Source: Bacillota bacterium (GTDB taxonomy: Bacteria > Bacillota_E > JAJZYS01 > JAILZS01). Taken from it: a stretch of DNA of 12,758 nt. Numbering within the stretch: position 1 is the stretch's first letter; every line of letters begins with the position of its first letter. Positions 1 through 6,826 of the stretch are shown here, piece by piece. A program made the position numbers and the translations under genes. The stretch spans positions 1-12,758 of the forward strand of contig JAKASY010000009.1 of NCBI GenBank assembly GCA_021817625.1. The letters run 5' to 3'. A model generated the notes under the pieces. It was not told the origin of the DNA, did not search any database, and saw only the letters and a program-made list of their open reading frames with translations.

Positions 1-426
1 CACGTCGGCCCAGCCCCGCCAGGCGTCGGCGCCCAGGCCGCGCGCCAAGGCAAGCGTCGCCGCCCGCACGGCCGCGAACTCGGCCGCCAGGTCCGCGATC
101 GGTCGGGCGTCCGCGCCCGCGGCCGCGCTCCAGGCGTCCTGGTCGAAGCCGGGCAGCGCGGACGGGTCGCGCCTCGCGGCCCACAGGAGGCGAAGGGCCA
201 TGACCCGCTCGGTGTCGGCCAGATGGGCCGCCACCGCCTTGATCGACCACTTGCCCGGCGCGTACGCGCCGGCGGCGTGCGCCTCCGCTAGGCCCGCGAG
301 CGCGCGAACCGTCCCTTCACCAGTGCGCGTCAGCGCGTCAAGGACGTCGCCCTCCGCCACGAGCGCCACGTAGCGGGCGAAATGCTCGGAAAGCTCCTCC
401 GGCGCGGGGCGAGAGACGGCCACCAT
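1..426 (-). CDS. DinB/YfiT-family metal-dependent protein (partial, C-terminus off the left edge)
   Basis: The visible 142 residues match the four-helix-bundle DinB/YfiT superfamily. The helix around residues 58-80 has the typical pattern PGKWSIKAVAAHLADTERVM, with His68 as the likely first metal-ligand histidine, followed by a Leu/Arg-rich helix and LPGFDQDAW (91-99). Family members bind a divalent metal and often act as thiol-dependent transferases or damage-inducible proteins; the substrate here cannot be told. The end lies beyond base 1; family members are usually about 150-180 aa, so roughly the last fifth is missing. Two ATGs compete, at 432 and 426. The AGGAGG at 433-438 touches the first ATG but lies 6 nt from the second, so I chose 426. 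The glycosyltransferase gene ends only 16 nt upstream on the same strand, so they are probably cotranscribed. Confidence 0.82.
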   Translation of the reverse strand, partial: MVAVSRPAPEELSEHFARYVALVAEGDVLDALTRTGEGTVRALAGLAEAHAAGAYAPGKWSIKAVAAHLADTERVMALRLLWAARRDPSALPGFDQDAWSAAAGADARPIADLAAEFAAVRAATLALARGLGADAWRGWADV

Positions 427-432
427 TGCCAT

Positions 433-439
433 CCTCCTC
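433..439 (-). promoter_or_regulatory. Ribosome binding site that decides the start of the DinB-like gene
   Basis: GAGGAGG on the minus strand abuts an ATG at 432 with no spacer but is 6 nt from the in-frame ATG at 426. Ribosomes need a spacer of roughly 5-9 nt, so this site supports initiation at 426, two codons inside the longest frame. Confidence 0.6.
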
Positions 440-442
440 GGC

Positions 443-1543
443 TTACGAGCGCCGTAAAGCCAGCGCCGCGTCGAACACCTTCGCGGTGCGCTCCGCCATG
501 ACCTGGGCCGAGTAGGCCTCGACGTAGCGGGCGCGCCCCGCCTCGCCGAGCTGCCGTCGGCGCTCGGGCGCGGCGACGAGCGACTTGAGGGCGGCCGCGA
601 GCGCCGGCACGTCGTCCACGGGCACAAGCACGCCCAGGCGGCCGCCGTCCAAGAGAGCCGGCAGGTTCCCCGCCGCCGTGGCCACCACCGCGACTCCGGC
701 GGACATGGCCTCCAGGGCGGCCAGGCCGAACCCCTCTGCCCGGCTGGGAAGCACGAACACGTCGAGGGCGCCGACGATCGCGCGCGCGTCCGGGCGGAAG
801 CCGAGAAAGCGCACGCGCTCCTCGACAGCGCGATCGCGCGCGCGCTTGAGGAGCGACGGCCCCTCGGGACCGTCGCCCATGAACAGGTGGACGAACGGCC
901 CCACCTCGCGGTCCGCGGCGAGGAGCGCGAGCGCGTCGACCAGGTGGTCGAGGCCCTTCACCGGGTGGAGGCGGGCGACCGTGCCCAGGACGCAGGCGCC
1001 CCCGGGTACCGCGAACGCCTGGGCCAGCATCGCCCGCGTCCAGGGCGGCGGCGGCGGCTCCGCGCCACTCTCGACGACGTGCACGCGTGCGCCGTCGAGG
1101 CCGCGCGCCAGAAGGTCCTGGCGCACCGCCTCCGACACGGCGATCACCGCGGCCGCGCCCGTCAGGCCGGGACCGGACAGGAGGGATGCGACGCCCATCC
1201 GGCCGCGGCTCAGGTAGTCCTGCTGCAGGCGGCTGTGCACCGTCACCACCTGCGCGGCCCCCGCCGCGCGCGCCGCTGCGCGTCCCACCAGGTTCATGCG
1301 CACGCCATGGCTGTGGACCACGGCCGCGCGCCGCGACCGCGCCAGGGACGGCAGGGCGAGCGGCGACGATGCCTCCACGACCTCCACGCCGACGGCGCGC
1401 AGCGCGTCCAGCCCCGGGTCGCCGCGTGGCGCCGCGTAGACCGGCTCGTAGCCGTAGGCCGGCAGGGCGGGGAGGAGCGTGCGCAGATAGGCGGCCGTGC
1501 CGCCCCGCCAGCCGCCCTGGTAGAGCTCGAGCACCGCGCGCAC
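443..1543 (-). CDS. GT4-family (GT-B fold) glycosyltransferase
   Basis: This 366-aa protein has the two Rossmann-like lobes of family 4 glycosyltransferases, retaining enzymes that transfer a sugar from an NDP-sugar to lipids, polysaccharides or small molecules. The N-terminal lobe has a Gly-rich start (GGWRGG, residues 10-15), HSHG (77-80) and IAVSEAV (134-140). The C-terminal lobe begins with GTVARLHPVKGL (187-198), then MGDGPEG (222-228) and the nucleotide-sugar E-x7-E motif (Glu270 and Glu278 in RAEGFGLAALEAM). No membrane segment is evident, so it probably works at the cytoplasmic membrane face. The same frame stays open far upstream into the citrate synthase gene. I start at GTG 1543 because homology begins there and a GGGAGGGGGG tract lies about 7 nt upstream. 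It lies 56 nt after citrate synthase and 16 nt before the DinB-like gene. Donor and acceptor are unknown. Confidence 0.9.
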   Translation of the reverse strand: MRAVLELYQGGWRGGTAAYLRTLLPALPAYGYEPVYAAPRGDPGLDALRAVGVEVVEASSPLALPSLARSRRAAVVHSHGVRMNLVGRAAARAAGAAQVVTVHSRLQQDYLSRGRMGVASLLSGPGLTGAAAVIAVSEAVRQDLLARGLDGARVHVVESGAEPPPPPWTRAMLAQAFAVPGGACVLGTVARLHPVKGLDHLVDALALLAADREVGPFVHLFMGDGPEGPSLLKRARDRAVEERVRFLGFRPDARAIVGALDVFVLPSRAEGFGLAALEAMSAGVAVVATAAGNLPALLDGGRLGVLVPVDDVPALAAALKSLVAAPERRRQLGEAGRARYVEAYSAQVMAERTAKVFDAALALRRS

Positions 1544-1599
1544 GCAGGCGCCCCCCTCCCGCCGCGCCGACGCCGCCCGGGTGCGCCTCGCGCTATCCG

Positions 1600-2730
1600 C
1601 TAGCGCTGGGCGACCGGCACGTACGTCAGGCGCTCGGGGCCCACGTACTCGGCGCGCGGCCGGATGATGCGGTTGTTCGCGTACTGCTCGAGGACGTGCG
1701 CCGTCCAGCCGGCGATCCGGCTCACGGCGAAGATCGGCGTGAACAGGTCGATCGGGATGCCCATCATGTAGTACGTCGAGGCCGAGAAGAAGTCGACGTT
1801 CGGGTAGAGCTTCTTCTGCGCGAGGACGACGCGCTCCACGACGCGCGACATGTCGTACCAGCGCGTGTCGCCGGCGCTCGCGCCTACGTCGTGGGACATC
1901 TGGCGCAGGTGCGTGGCGCGCGGGTCCTCCGTCTTGTACACGCGGTGGCCGAAGCCCATGATCTTGCGCTTGTCGGCCAGGGCCTGGGTGATGAACGCCT
2001 CGGCGCGGTCGACGGAGCCGATCTCCTGCAGCATGCGCATGACCTGCTCGTTCGCCCCGCCGTGCAGCGGGCCGCGCAGGGTGCCGATGGCGGAGACGAT
2101 GGCGCTGTACATGTCGGCTAGCGTGGCTGCGGTCACGCGCGCAGAGAACGTCGAGGCGTTGAGCTCGTGGTCGGCGTGCATCACGAGGGCGGCGCGGAAC
2201 ACGCGCGCCTCGAGCTCGCTCGGCCTGCGGTTCCAGAGCATGTGCAGGAAGTTCTCCGCGTGGTCCAGGCTGTTGTCCGGCTCTGCGGGCCGCTCGCCCG
2301 CGCGCACGCGCCCGATCGCCGCCACGATCGTCGCCATCTGCGCCGTCATGCGCGTCGCCTGGCGCAGGTGCGCCTCGGGCGACATGTCCTCGCCGTCGGG
2401 GTCGTACATGCCGAGCACGGACACGGCCGTGCGCAGCACCTCCATCGGGTGCACGCCCTTGGGCGCGCCCTCGACGATGGCCATCACCTGGGGCGGGACC
2501 GGACGGCTCTCCTTCAGCTGCCGGTCGAAGGCATGAAGCTCGGCCCGGTCGGGCAGGCGCCCGTGCCAGAGCAGATACACGACCTCCTCGAACGAGGCGT
2601 CGTGATTCACCAGGTCGTGGATGTCGTAGCCGCGATACACGAGGCGTCCCTCGCGCCCGTCGATGAAACAGATCTCCGACTCCCCGGCCACCACGTCCTC
2701 GAGGCCGGCTTTGTACCCCGCCGTCGCCAT
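1600..2730 (-). CDS. citZ: Citrate synthase (CitZ/GltA type)
   Basis: This enzyme condenses acetyl-CoA and oxaloacetate to citrate at the entry to the TCA cycle, in the cytoplasm. It is 376 aa, the usual length of the short CitZ class. Active-site elements are present: MHADHELNAST (184-194), GPLHGGANEQVM (220-231) with His223, GFGHRVYK (259-266) with His262, and NVDFFSAS (311-318) with catalytic Asp313. The C-terminus has the conserved LFTPIFAVSRIAGW (329-342) and EQYANNRIIRPRAEY (348-362). The start ATG at 2730 has AGGAGG about 7 nt upstream, and homology begins right there; a longer in-frame extension to 2808 has no support. The closely related 2-methylcitrate synthases (PrpC/MmgD) share all these motifs, but no prp genes are nearby, so citrate synthase is preferred. 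It is the first gene of a likely operon with the glycosyltransferase and DinB-like genes. Confidence 0.95.
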   Translation of the reverse strand: MATAGYKAGLEDVVAGESEICFIDGREGRLVYRGYDIHDLVNHDASFEEVVYLLWHGRLPDRAELHAFDRQLKESRPVPPQVMAIVEGAPKGVHPMEVLRTAVSVLGMYDPDGEDMSPEAHLRQATRMTAQMATIVAAIGRVRAGERPAEPDNSLDHAENFLHMLWNRRPSELEARVFRAALVMHADHELNASTFSARVTAATLADMYSAIVSAIGTLRGPLHGGANEQVMRMLQEIGSVDRAEAFITQALADKRKIMGFGHRVYKTEDPRATHLRQMSHDVGASAGDTRWYDMSRVVERVVLAQKKLYPNVDFFSASTYYMMGIPIDLFTPIFAVSRIAGWTAHVLEQYANNRIIRPRAEYVGPERLTYVPVAQR

Positions 2731-2792
2731 CGGAACTCCTCCTCGACGCGTCCGTCTCAGCCCGTGAAGCGAACCAAACAGCCAAATCTCTG

Positions 2793-2819
2793 GGCGGCGT
2801 GCCGCCAACGGTCAGTATA
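2793..2819 (-). promoter_or_regulatory. Candidate citrate synthase promoter -10 with adjoining palindrome
   Basis: On the minus strand, TATACT (2814-2819) matches five of six bases of a sigma-A -10 box. It is a rare AT-rich spot here and would give a leader of about 75 nt before the ATG at 2730. I see no convincing -35 box 16-18 nt upstream. Just downstream, at 2793-2806, lies a perfect GGCGGC-GT-GCCGCC inverted repeat, placed where a repressor or an RNA hairpin could act at the transcription start. Confidence 0.3.
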
Positions 2820-2898
2820 CGCCTTCACCGGCCGCCGGGGCGAAGGAGGCGCCGCCTCGCGAGCCGAATCGCCTGCTCAAGCGAGGAGGCCCGAGAGC

Positions 2899-3732
2899 GT
2901 GGTCGACTACGAGAGCTACGTGCGGCCCGAGCCCGAGCGCCTGACCGTGACGGCCACGGCCGAGGCAATCGCCCGCTTCTGCTGGGCGGCAGGGGACACC
3001 CACCCCGAGCACTTCGCGCCGGCCGGGGCTACGGCGCCGCCCACATTCGCCTTCGCCCTGGCCATGGCCGGCAGCGCCTTTCCCTTTCCCACCGAGGGCC
3101 TGATCCACGCCGAGCAGGCCTTCACGTTCGACAAGCCGCTCCGGGCCGGCCAGCGCCTGACCGTGGAGCGCGCCCTGACGCGCGCCCGCCGTCGGGGCGA
3201 CGGCGATGCGGCGATGTGGCTGCTCACCTGGGAGGCCGAGGCCCTGGGCGCGGACGGCGGGCGCGTGTTCTCCCTCACCTCGCGCCTCATCGCCCGCCAG
3301 GGAGTCGCGGCGGCCGCCCCGGCGCCGGCCGCGCGCCAGGGCGGACCCGACCCCGCCGGACTGCCCCTGCGGGGCCCTGCCGCGGTGCTCGACCGAGCGC
3401 GCATCGCCGCCTACGCGGAAGCCTCCGGCGACCATAACCCCATTCACCTCGACGAAGAGACCGCGCGGCGCTACGGCCTTTCCGGCATCATCGCCCACGG
3501 CATGCTGTCTATGGCGCTCGTCGCCAGCCTGGCCGAGGACTGGGCGCGCTCCGACGACCGCCCGCTTGCCGCCCTCACGGCGCGCTTCGTGGCGCCGGTC
3601 CTGGCGGGCGAGCGCGTGCTCGCGGCGGGCGAGCCGCAGGGCGACCTCGAGGCGACGCTCGGCCTGTGGTCGGAGGGCGGCGAGGAGAAGGTGCGGGCAA
3701 CCGCTCGGCGCGATCCCGCCGCCGCCGCCTGA
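2899..3732 (+). CDS. Two-domain MaoC-like (FAS1-type N-terminal plus C-terminal hot-dog) enoyl-CoA hydratase/dehydratase
   Basis: This 277-aa cytoplasmic protein is made of two hot-dog domains in tandem, the double hot-dog arrangement of R-specific enoyl-CoA hydratases and beta-hydroxyacyl dehydratases. The C-terminal domain (about 160-277) carries the hydratase-2 motif ASGDHNPIHLDEETA (175-189), with the likely catalytic dyad Asp178/His183, followed by GIIAHGMLSMALV (196-208). The N-terminal domain (about 5-135) has a related GDTHPEHF (32-39) and the hot-dog signature AFTFDKPLRAGQRL (74-87). A Pro/Ala linker (137-158) separates them. The GTG start at 2899 has GAGGAGG 9 nt upstream (2883-2889) and homology begins right after it; the frame is open further upstream but lies antisense to citrate synthase. 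The acyl-CoA or acyl-ACP substrate cannot be told, since no beta-oxidation or fatty acid synthesis gene is adjacent. Confidence 0.85.
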   Translation: MVDYESYVRPEPERLTVTATAEAIARFCWAAGDTHPEHFAPAGATAPPTFAFALAMAGSAFPFPTEGLIHAEQAFTFDKPLRAGQRLTVERALTRARRRGDGDAAMWLLTWEAEALGADGGRVFSLTSRLIARQGVAAAAPAPAARQGGPDPAGLPLRGPAAVLDRARIAAYAEASGDHNPIHLDEETARRYGLSGIIAHGMLSMALVASLAEDWARSDDRPLAALTARFVAPVLAGERVLAAGEPQGDLEATLGLWSEGGEEKVRATARRDPAAAA

Positions 3733-4040
3733 CCCCGCCGGTCGCACGGCCGGCCCAGGCGCGAGTGGTCGAGGGCCCCAGCCGCTCCCCTTGCGGGCCG
3801 CTCGCCCGGGCGCGCCTCGGTCGGCAGCCACGGGCGCGGCCATCGAGGCTGGCCCAGGACCGATGTTCGACCCGCCAGCGGCGAAATGCAGCGGCCACTG
3901 GTGGCCCAGAGCCGGGGCGGCCGGCCCCAGGGGCATCGGCCGTAGGACGCCCCGTGCCTGGGACGATCGGCCGTGTCTGCCTGGGTGGCGGCCGGGCGCA
4001 GCGTCCCGCCCGCGACGTCGCGCCGCGCGGCCGAACAGCG
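3733..4040. other. Gene-free tail-to-tail intergenic stretch with two short hairpins
   Basis: This 308-bp stretch separates the ends of two convergent genes. I see no frame with recognisable protein features. It holds a GGCCAC-TG-GTGGCC inverted repeat (3893-3906) and GGGGC-GGCCG-GCCCC (3914-3928), which could stall transcription from both sides. Neither has a T tract, so rho-independent termination is doubtful. A 9-base direct repeat ATCGGCCGT occurs at 3935 and 3966. Confidence 0.35.
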
Positions 4041-5462
4041 CTAGGCGCGCCCCCGCGCCGGGCTCAGGGCGCCCGGCGGCAGCACCTTGTCCGGGTTGAG
4101 GATGCCGGCCGGGTCGCACAGCGCCTTGAGGGCGGCCATGAACGCCAATTCGTCGGGCGTGCGCATGCTCGCCAGATGGTCGCGCTTGAGCCGGCCGATG
4201 CCATGCTCGGCGCTGATGGTGCCATCGCGCGCGAGCGCGCAGCCGTAGACGATCTCGTCCAGGGCCGCCTCATCGCGTCCGCACGCCTCGGGCCCGAGCA
4301 CCATGTTGAGGTGCACGTTGCCCTCCGCGACGTGCCCGTAGAACACCGGTGTCGCCGGCAGGGCGCGGCCGGCCACGGCGTCCTTCACCGCCGCCATCAG
4401 GTCGGGGAGGGACGCGGGCGGCACGGCCACGTCGTAGCGCCGCACCCGGCCGAGCCGGCCGATCGCCTCCGGCAGCGCCTCGCGCACGCGCCACAGGGCG
4501 CGGCGCTCGCGCTCGTCCTGGGCGAGCACGGCGTCGGCGCACAGGCCCAGGGCGGTCGCCTCCTCGGCGAGCGCGAGAAGGGCCGCGTCGGCCAAGTCGC
4601 CGTCCGCCGCCTCCGTCGCCACGAGCAGGTGTAGGGGCGCCGCCGCGACCGGCAGGCGCACCTCCGGCGCGGCGCGCGAAAGCGCGTCCGCGGCGCTTTG
4701 GTCGATGAACTCCACCGCGGCCAGGAGGCCCAGGCAGCGCTCGCGCACGCGCTCGACCAGCGGCATGAGCCGGTCCAGGGCGGCGAGGCTCAGCCACAGG
4801 GCACGCGCCTGCGGCGCGAGCCGCACGACGCCGAGGGCGGCGGCCGTGATCACCCCGAGCGTGCCCTCGCTGCCGCAGAACAGCTGCGGCCAGGCGTATC
4901 CCGTGTTGTTCTTCTCGAGGGTCGTGAGGTTCGAGAGCACGCGCCCGTCGCCGAGTACGACCTCCAGTCCGCGCACGTGGGCGCTCAGGGCGCCGTCGCG
5001 CACGTGGCGCATGCCGCCTGCCGCCGTGGCGAGAAGGCCGCCGATCTGCGCGGTGCCGCGCGACGCCACGTCCACGGGCAGGCGGCGCCCGTGCTCGGCG
5101 AGCGCCTGGTCGGCCGCCTCGAGCGTGGCGCCGGCCTCCACGACGACGGCGCCGTTTGCCAGGTCCACCCGACGCACCGCGCGCATCCGCTCCAGGCTCA
5201 GCACCAGGTCGCCGTCGCGCGGCACCGCCCCTCCCACGAGGCCCGTGCGACCTCCCTGAGGCACGACAGCCACACCCTCGCGCGCGCACAGGGCCAGCAC
5301 GCGCGACACCGCTGCCGTGTCCGCCGGGCGCACGACCGCCGTGGGCATGCCGGCGAACGCCCCCGTCCAGTCGCGGCCGTAGGTGGCCAGCGCCGAGGCG
5401 TCGGTGATCAGGCCGCCGGGGTCGACCAGGCCCTCGAGCGCGCGAAGCAGGGGCGAACGCAT
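4041..5462 (-). CDS. FAD-linked D-2-hydroxyacid dehydrogenase (GlcD / D-lactate / D-2-hydroxyglutarate type)
   Basis: This 473-aa protein belongs to the vanillyl-alcohol-oxidase/PCMH flavoprotein superfamily. The FAD domain is seen in VVPQGGRTGLVGGAVP (66-81), GGLLATAAGG (141-150) and GSEGTLGVITAAAL (197-210). The C-terminal FAD-oxidase domain has YGHVAEGNVHLNMV (375-388), whose His377 and His384 correspond to the metal-binding histidines of D-2-hydroxyglutarate and D-lactate dehydrogenases. It also has SAEHGIGRLKRDHL (417-430) and the family's closing motif DPAGILNPDKVLP (450-462). Length is normal for the single-chain enzymes. The ATG at 5462 has GGAGG 7 nt upstream. Such enzymes oxidise D-lactate, glycolate or D-2-hydroxyglutarate and pass electrons to quinone or an electron-transfer flavoprotein. 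No GlcE/GlcF-like partners or Fe-S subunits are adjacent, favouring a stand-alone enzyme; the exact substrate is undetermined. Confidence 0.9.
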   Translation of the reverse strand: MRSPLLRALEGLVDPGGLITDASALATYGRDWTGAFAGMPTAVVRPADTAAVSRVLALCAREGVAVVPQGGRTGLVGGAVPRDGDLVLSLERMRAVRRVDLANGAVVVEAGATLEAADQALAEHGRRLPVDVASRGTAQIGGLLATAAGGMRHVRDGALSAHVRGLEVVLGDGRVLSNLTTLEKNNTGYAWPQLFCGSEGTLGVITAAALGVVRLAPQARALWLSLAALDRLMPLVERVRERCLGLLAAVEFIDQSAADALSRAAPEVRLPVAAAPLHLLVATEAADGDLADAALLALAEEATALGLCADAVLAQDERERRALWRVREALPEAIGRLGRVRRYDVAVPPASLPDLMAAVKDAVAGRALPATPVFYGHVAEGNVHLNMVLGPEACGRDEAALDEIVYGCALARDGTISAEHGIGRLKRDHLASMRTPDELAFMAALKALCDPAGILNPDKVLPPGALSPARGRA

Positions 5463-5581
5463 AGCCGCACCTCCACCGGTCCATTCGCCGCCAGCCTGCC
5501 GCCTTCCCCCGGCAGGCGCCGGCCGGGCGCCCGCGCCGCGCGGCAGGCGCCCGGTGGGTCGATCCGCGCCGAATCGCGCGT

Positions 5582-5610
5582 TTGTGCGCTCCCGCGGCCT
5601 TTGCTAAGGT
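5582..5610 (+). promoter_or_regulatory. Candidate sigma-A-like promoter for the membrane protein A-SCO-ctaG operon
   Basis: TTGTGC (5582-5587), a 17-nt spacer and TAAGGT (5605-5610), preceded by TGC as in an extended -10. It would give a leader of about 110 nt before the ATG at 5728. The match to consensus is only partial, but the spacing is right and the region is less GC-rich than its surroundings. Confidence 0.28.
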
Positions 5611-5633
5611 AGGACACGCGAACAGCGTCACAA
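5606..5633 (-). promoter_or_regulatory. Candidate divergent promoter for the FAD-linked dehydrogenase
   Basis: On the minus strand, TTGTGA (5628-5633), a 16-nt spacer and TACCTT (5606-5611). Its -10 box overlaps that of the proposed plus-strand promoter, so the two would compete for polymerase. Weak match, offered as a candidate only. Confidence 0.22.
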
Positions 5634-5665
5634 GCGGCGCCGGCGCTTGGCCCCCTTGTCAAGCG
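5631..5665. repeat. CAAGCG/CGCTTG alternating repeats in the leader of the membrane protein A operon
   Basis: CAAGCG occurs at 5631-5636 and 5660-5665, and its inverted copy CGCTTG at 5644-5649 between them. Either outer copy can pair with the middle one, so the leader RNA could form two mutually exclusive stems, or the DNA could be a binding site for a dimeric regulator. It lies between the proposed promoters and the start at 5728. Confidence 0.35.
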
Positions 5666-5727
5666 GAGATGCCGCGGACAGAGCCAGGACGGACGACCGC
5701 AGGGCCGCCCGGGAGGGAGGTGCCACC

Positions 5728-6825
5728 ATGCCCCTCATGCCCGGCATGTCCATGGTGAGCTATCCCTCCGCCCTGGCCGTCGCCCTGTTCTACCGCGCCT
5801 GCCTGGTGGCGGCCGTCGTCATCGCGCTCGGGGCCTTCGCGGCGCGCGGCTGGCTCGCCCGCATGGCGCGGGCGGAGGACGACGCCTCACCTGCGGTCGC
5901 CCCCTACCGCAACACGCTGGCGCTCTGGCTGGGGGCGCTCTGGACGCTCGACGCCATCCTCCAGGCCCAGCCGGAGATGGCGACCCGCTTCATCGGCGGC
6001 TTTCTCGCACCTCTCCTCGCCGGCCAGCCGGCGCCGGTGGCGGACCTCATCCGCGTCGGCATGCGCCTGTGGGGCACAAGCCCGATCTGGTTCAACGTGT
6101 TCGCCGCCTTCCTCCAGCTCCTGATCGGCCTCGCCATCCTCCTCAGCCGGGACGGCGCGCCGCTTCGGCGCCTGGCGCTCGCGGCGTCGATCGCCTGGGG
6201 CGTCGCCGTGTGGTGTATGGGCGAGGCGTTTGGCAGCGTGTTCAGCGCCGGCGGCCCCCTCGTCGGCTCGCCCGGCTCCGTGTTCCTCTACATGGCGGCC
6301 GCGGCCCTGCTCCTCCTGCCCCGCTCGCACTGGGAGGCGGGCGGGCGGCTGTGGCGCTGGCTGCCGGTCGGCTTCGCGGCCTTCTTCGCCCTGACCACCC
6401 TGCTTGAGGCGCTGCCCGCGGCGGGCTGGTGGACGGCGTCGGGCCTCGCCACCTACGTGGGCGGCATGGCCCGGATGCCGCAGCCCGCCCTCGTCGCGGC
6501 GCCGCTCGCCGCGTGGGCCGCCTCCCTGGCCCGCCACCCGGACGCGTGGAACGCGGCCATCGTCGCCGCCGGCCTCACCCTCCTCCTCGCCTGGCTCGTG
6601 CGGCCCAGAAGCGCCCTCACCCTCTGGGCGACCGTCGCCTGGACGCTCCTCGTCTGGTACTTCGGGCAGGACTTCGGCGTCCTCGGCGGCATGGGCACCG
6701 ACCCGAACACGGGCGCGATCCTGCTCGTGTTCGCCGTGCTCTGGGGCGAGCGCATCGGCGTCTTCGGCCACGTCGCGGAGCGCGCGCCGCTCCGGGGCCT
6801 TCTCGCGAATGCGCGGGAGCGCTAG
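5728..6825 (+). CDS. Multi-spanning membrane protein A of an internally duplicated family (function unknown)
   Basis: I cannot name this 365-aa protein. It is highly hydrophobic with about 8-9 membrane segments. It begins with a Met-rich stretch (MPLMPGMSM, 1-9) and a first segment at about 14-38. Two halves appear to be copies of one unit. LWTLDAILQAQP (71-82) matches LTTLLEALP (222-230). IWFNVFAAFLQLLIGLAILL (120-139) matches a segment at about 273-292. VWCMGEAFG (161-169) matches VWYFGQDFG (309-317). The second half ends with GTDPNTG (323-329). It is a paralogue of the protein at 9071-10051. The start at 5728 is fixed by GGGAGGGAGG (5711-5720), 7 nt upstream. One base separates its stop from the SCO gene, so they are coupled. 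Given its partners SCO and CtaG, I infer a role in copper handling or oxidase assembly at the membrane. The unit vaguely resembles DoxX-like four-helix proteins. Confidence 0.8.
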   Translation: MPLMPGMSMVSYPSALAVALFYRACLVAAVVIALGAFAARGWLARMARAEDDASPAVAPYRNTLALWLGALWTLDAILQAQPEMATRFIGGFLAPLLAGQPAPVADLIRVGMRLWGTSPIWFNVFAAFLQLLIGLAILLSRDGAPLRRLALAASIAWGVAVWCMGEAFGSVFSAGGPLVGSPGSVFLYMAAAALLLLPRSHWEAGGRLWRWLPVGFAAFFALTTLLEALPAAGWWTASGLATYVGGMARMPQPALVAAPLAAWAASLARHPDAWNAAIVAAGLTLLLAWLVRPRSALTLWATVAWTLLVWYFGQDFGVLGGMGTDPNTGAILLVFAVLWGERIGVFGHVAERAPLRGLLANARER

Positions 6826-6826
6826 G

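Noticed and set aside
1544..2785. N-terminal extension of the glycosyltransferase frame, which would make a 780-aa protein
   Set aside because: The extension is an out-of-frame reading of citrate synthase. Glycosyltransferase homology starts at the GTG at 1543 with its own ribosome binding site.
3893..3928. Hairpins in the tail-to-tail region as rho-independent terminators
   Set aside because: The stems are only 5-6 bp with no following T tract, so they are described only as candidate hairpins.
2812..4119. Minus-strand frame of about 435 codons through the dehydratase gene and the gene-free stretch
   Set aside because: It is antisense to a recognisable double hot-dog protein and overlaps the end of the FAD-linked dehydrogenase; no conserved motif and Gly/Arg/Pro-rich.
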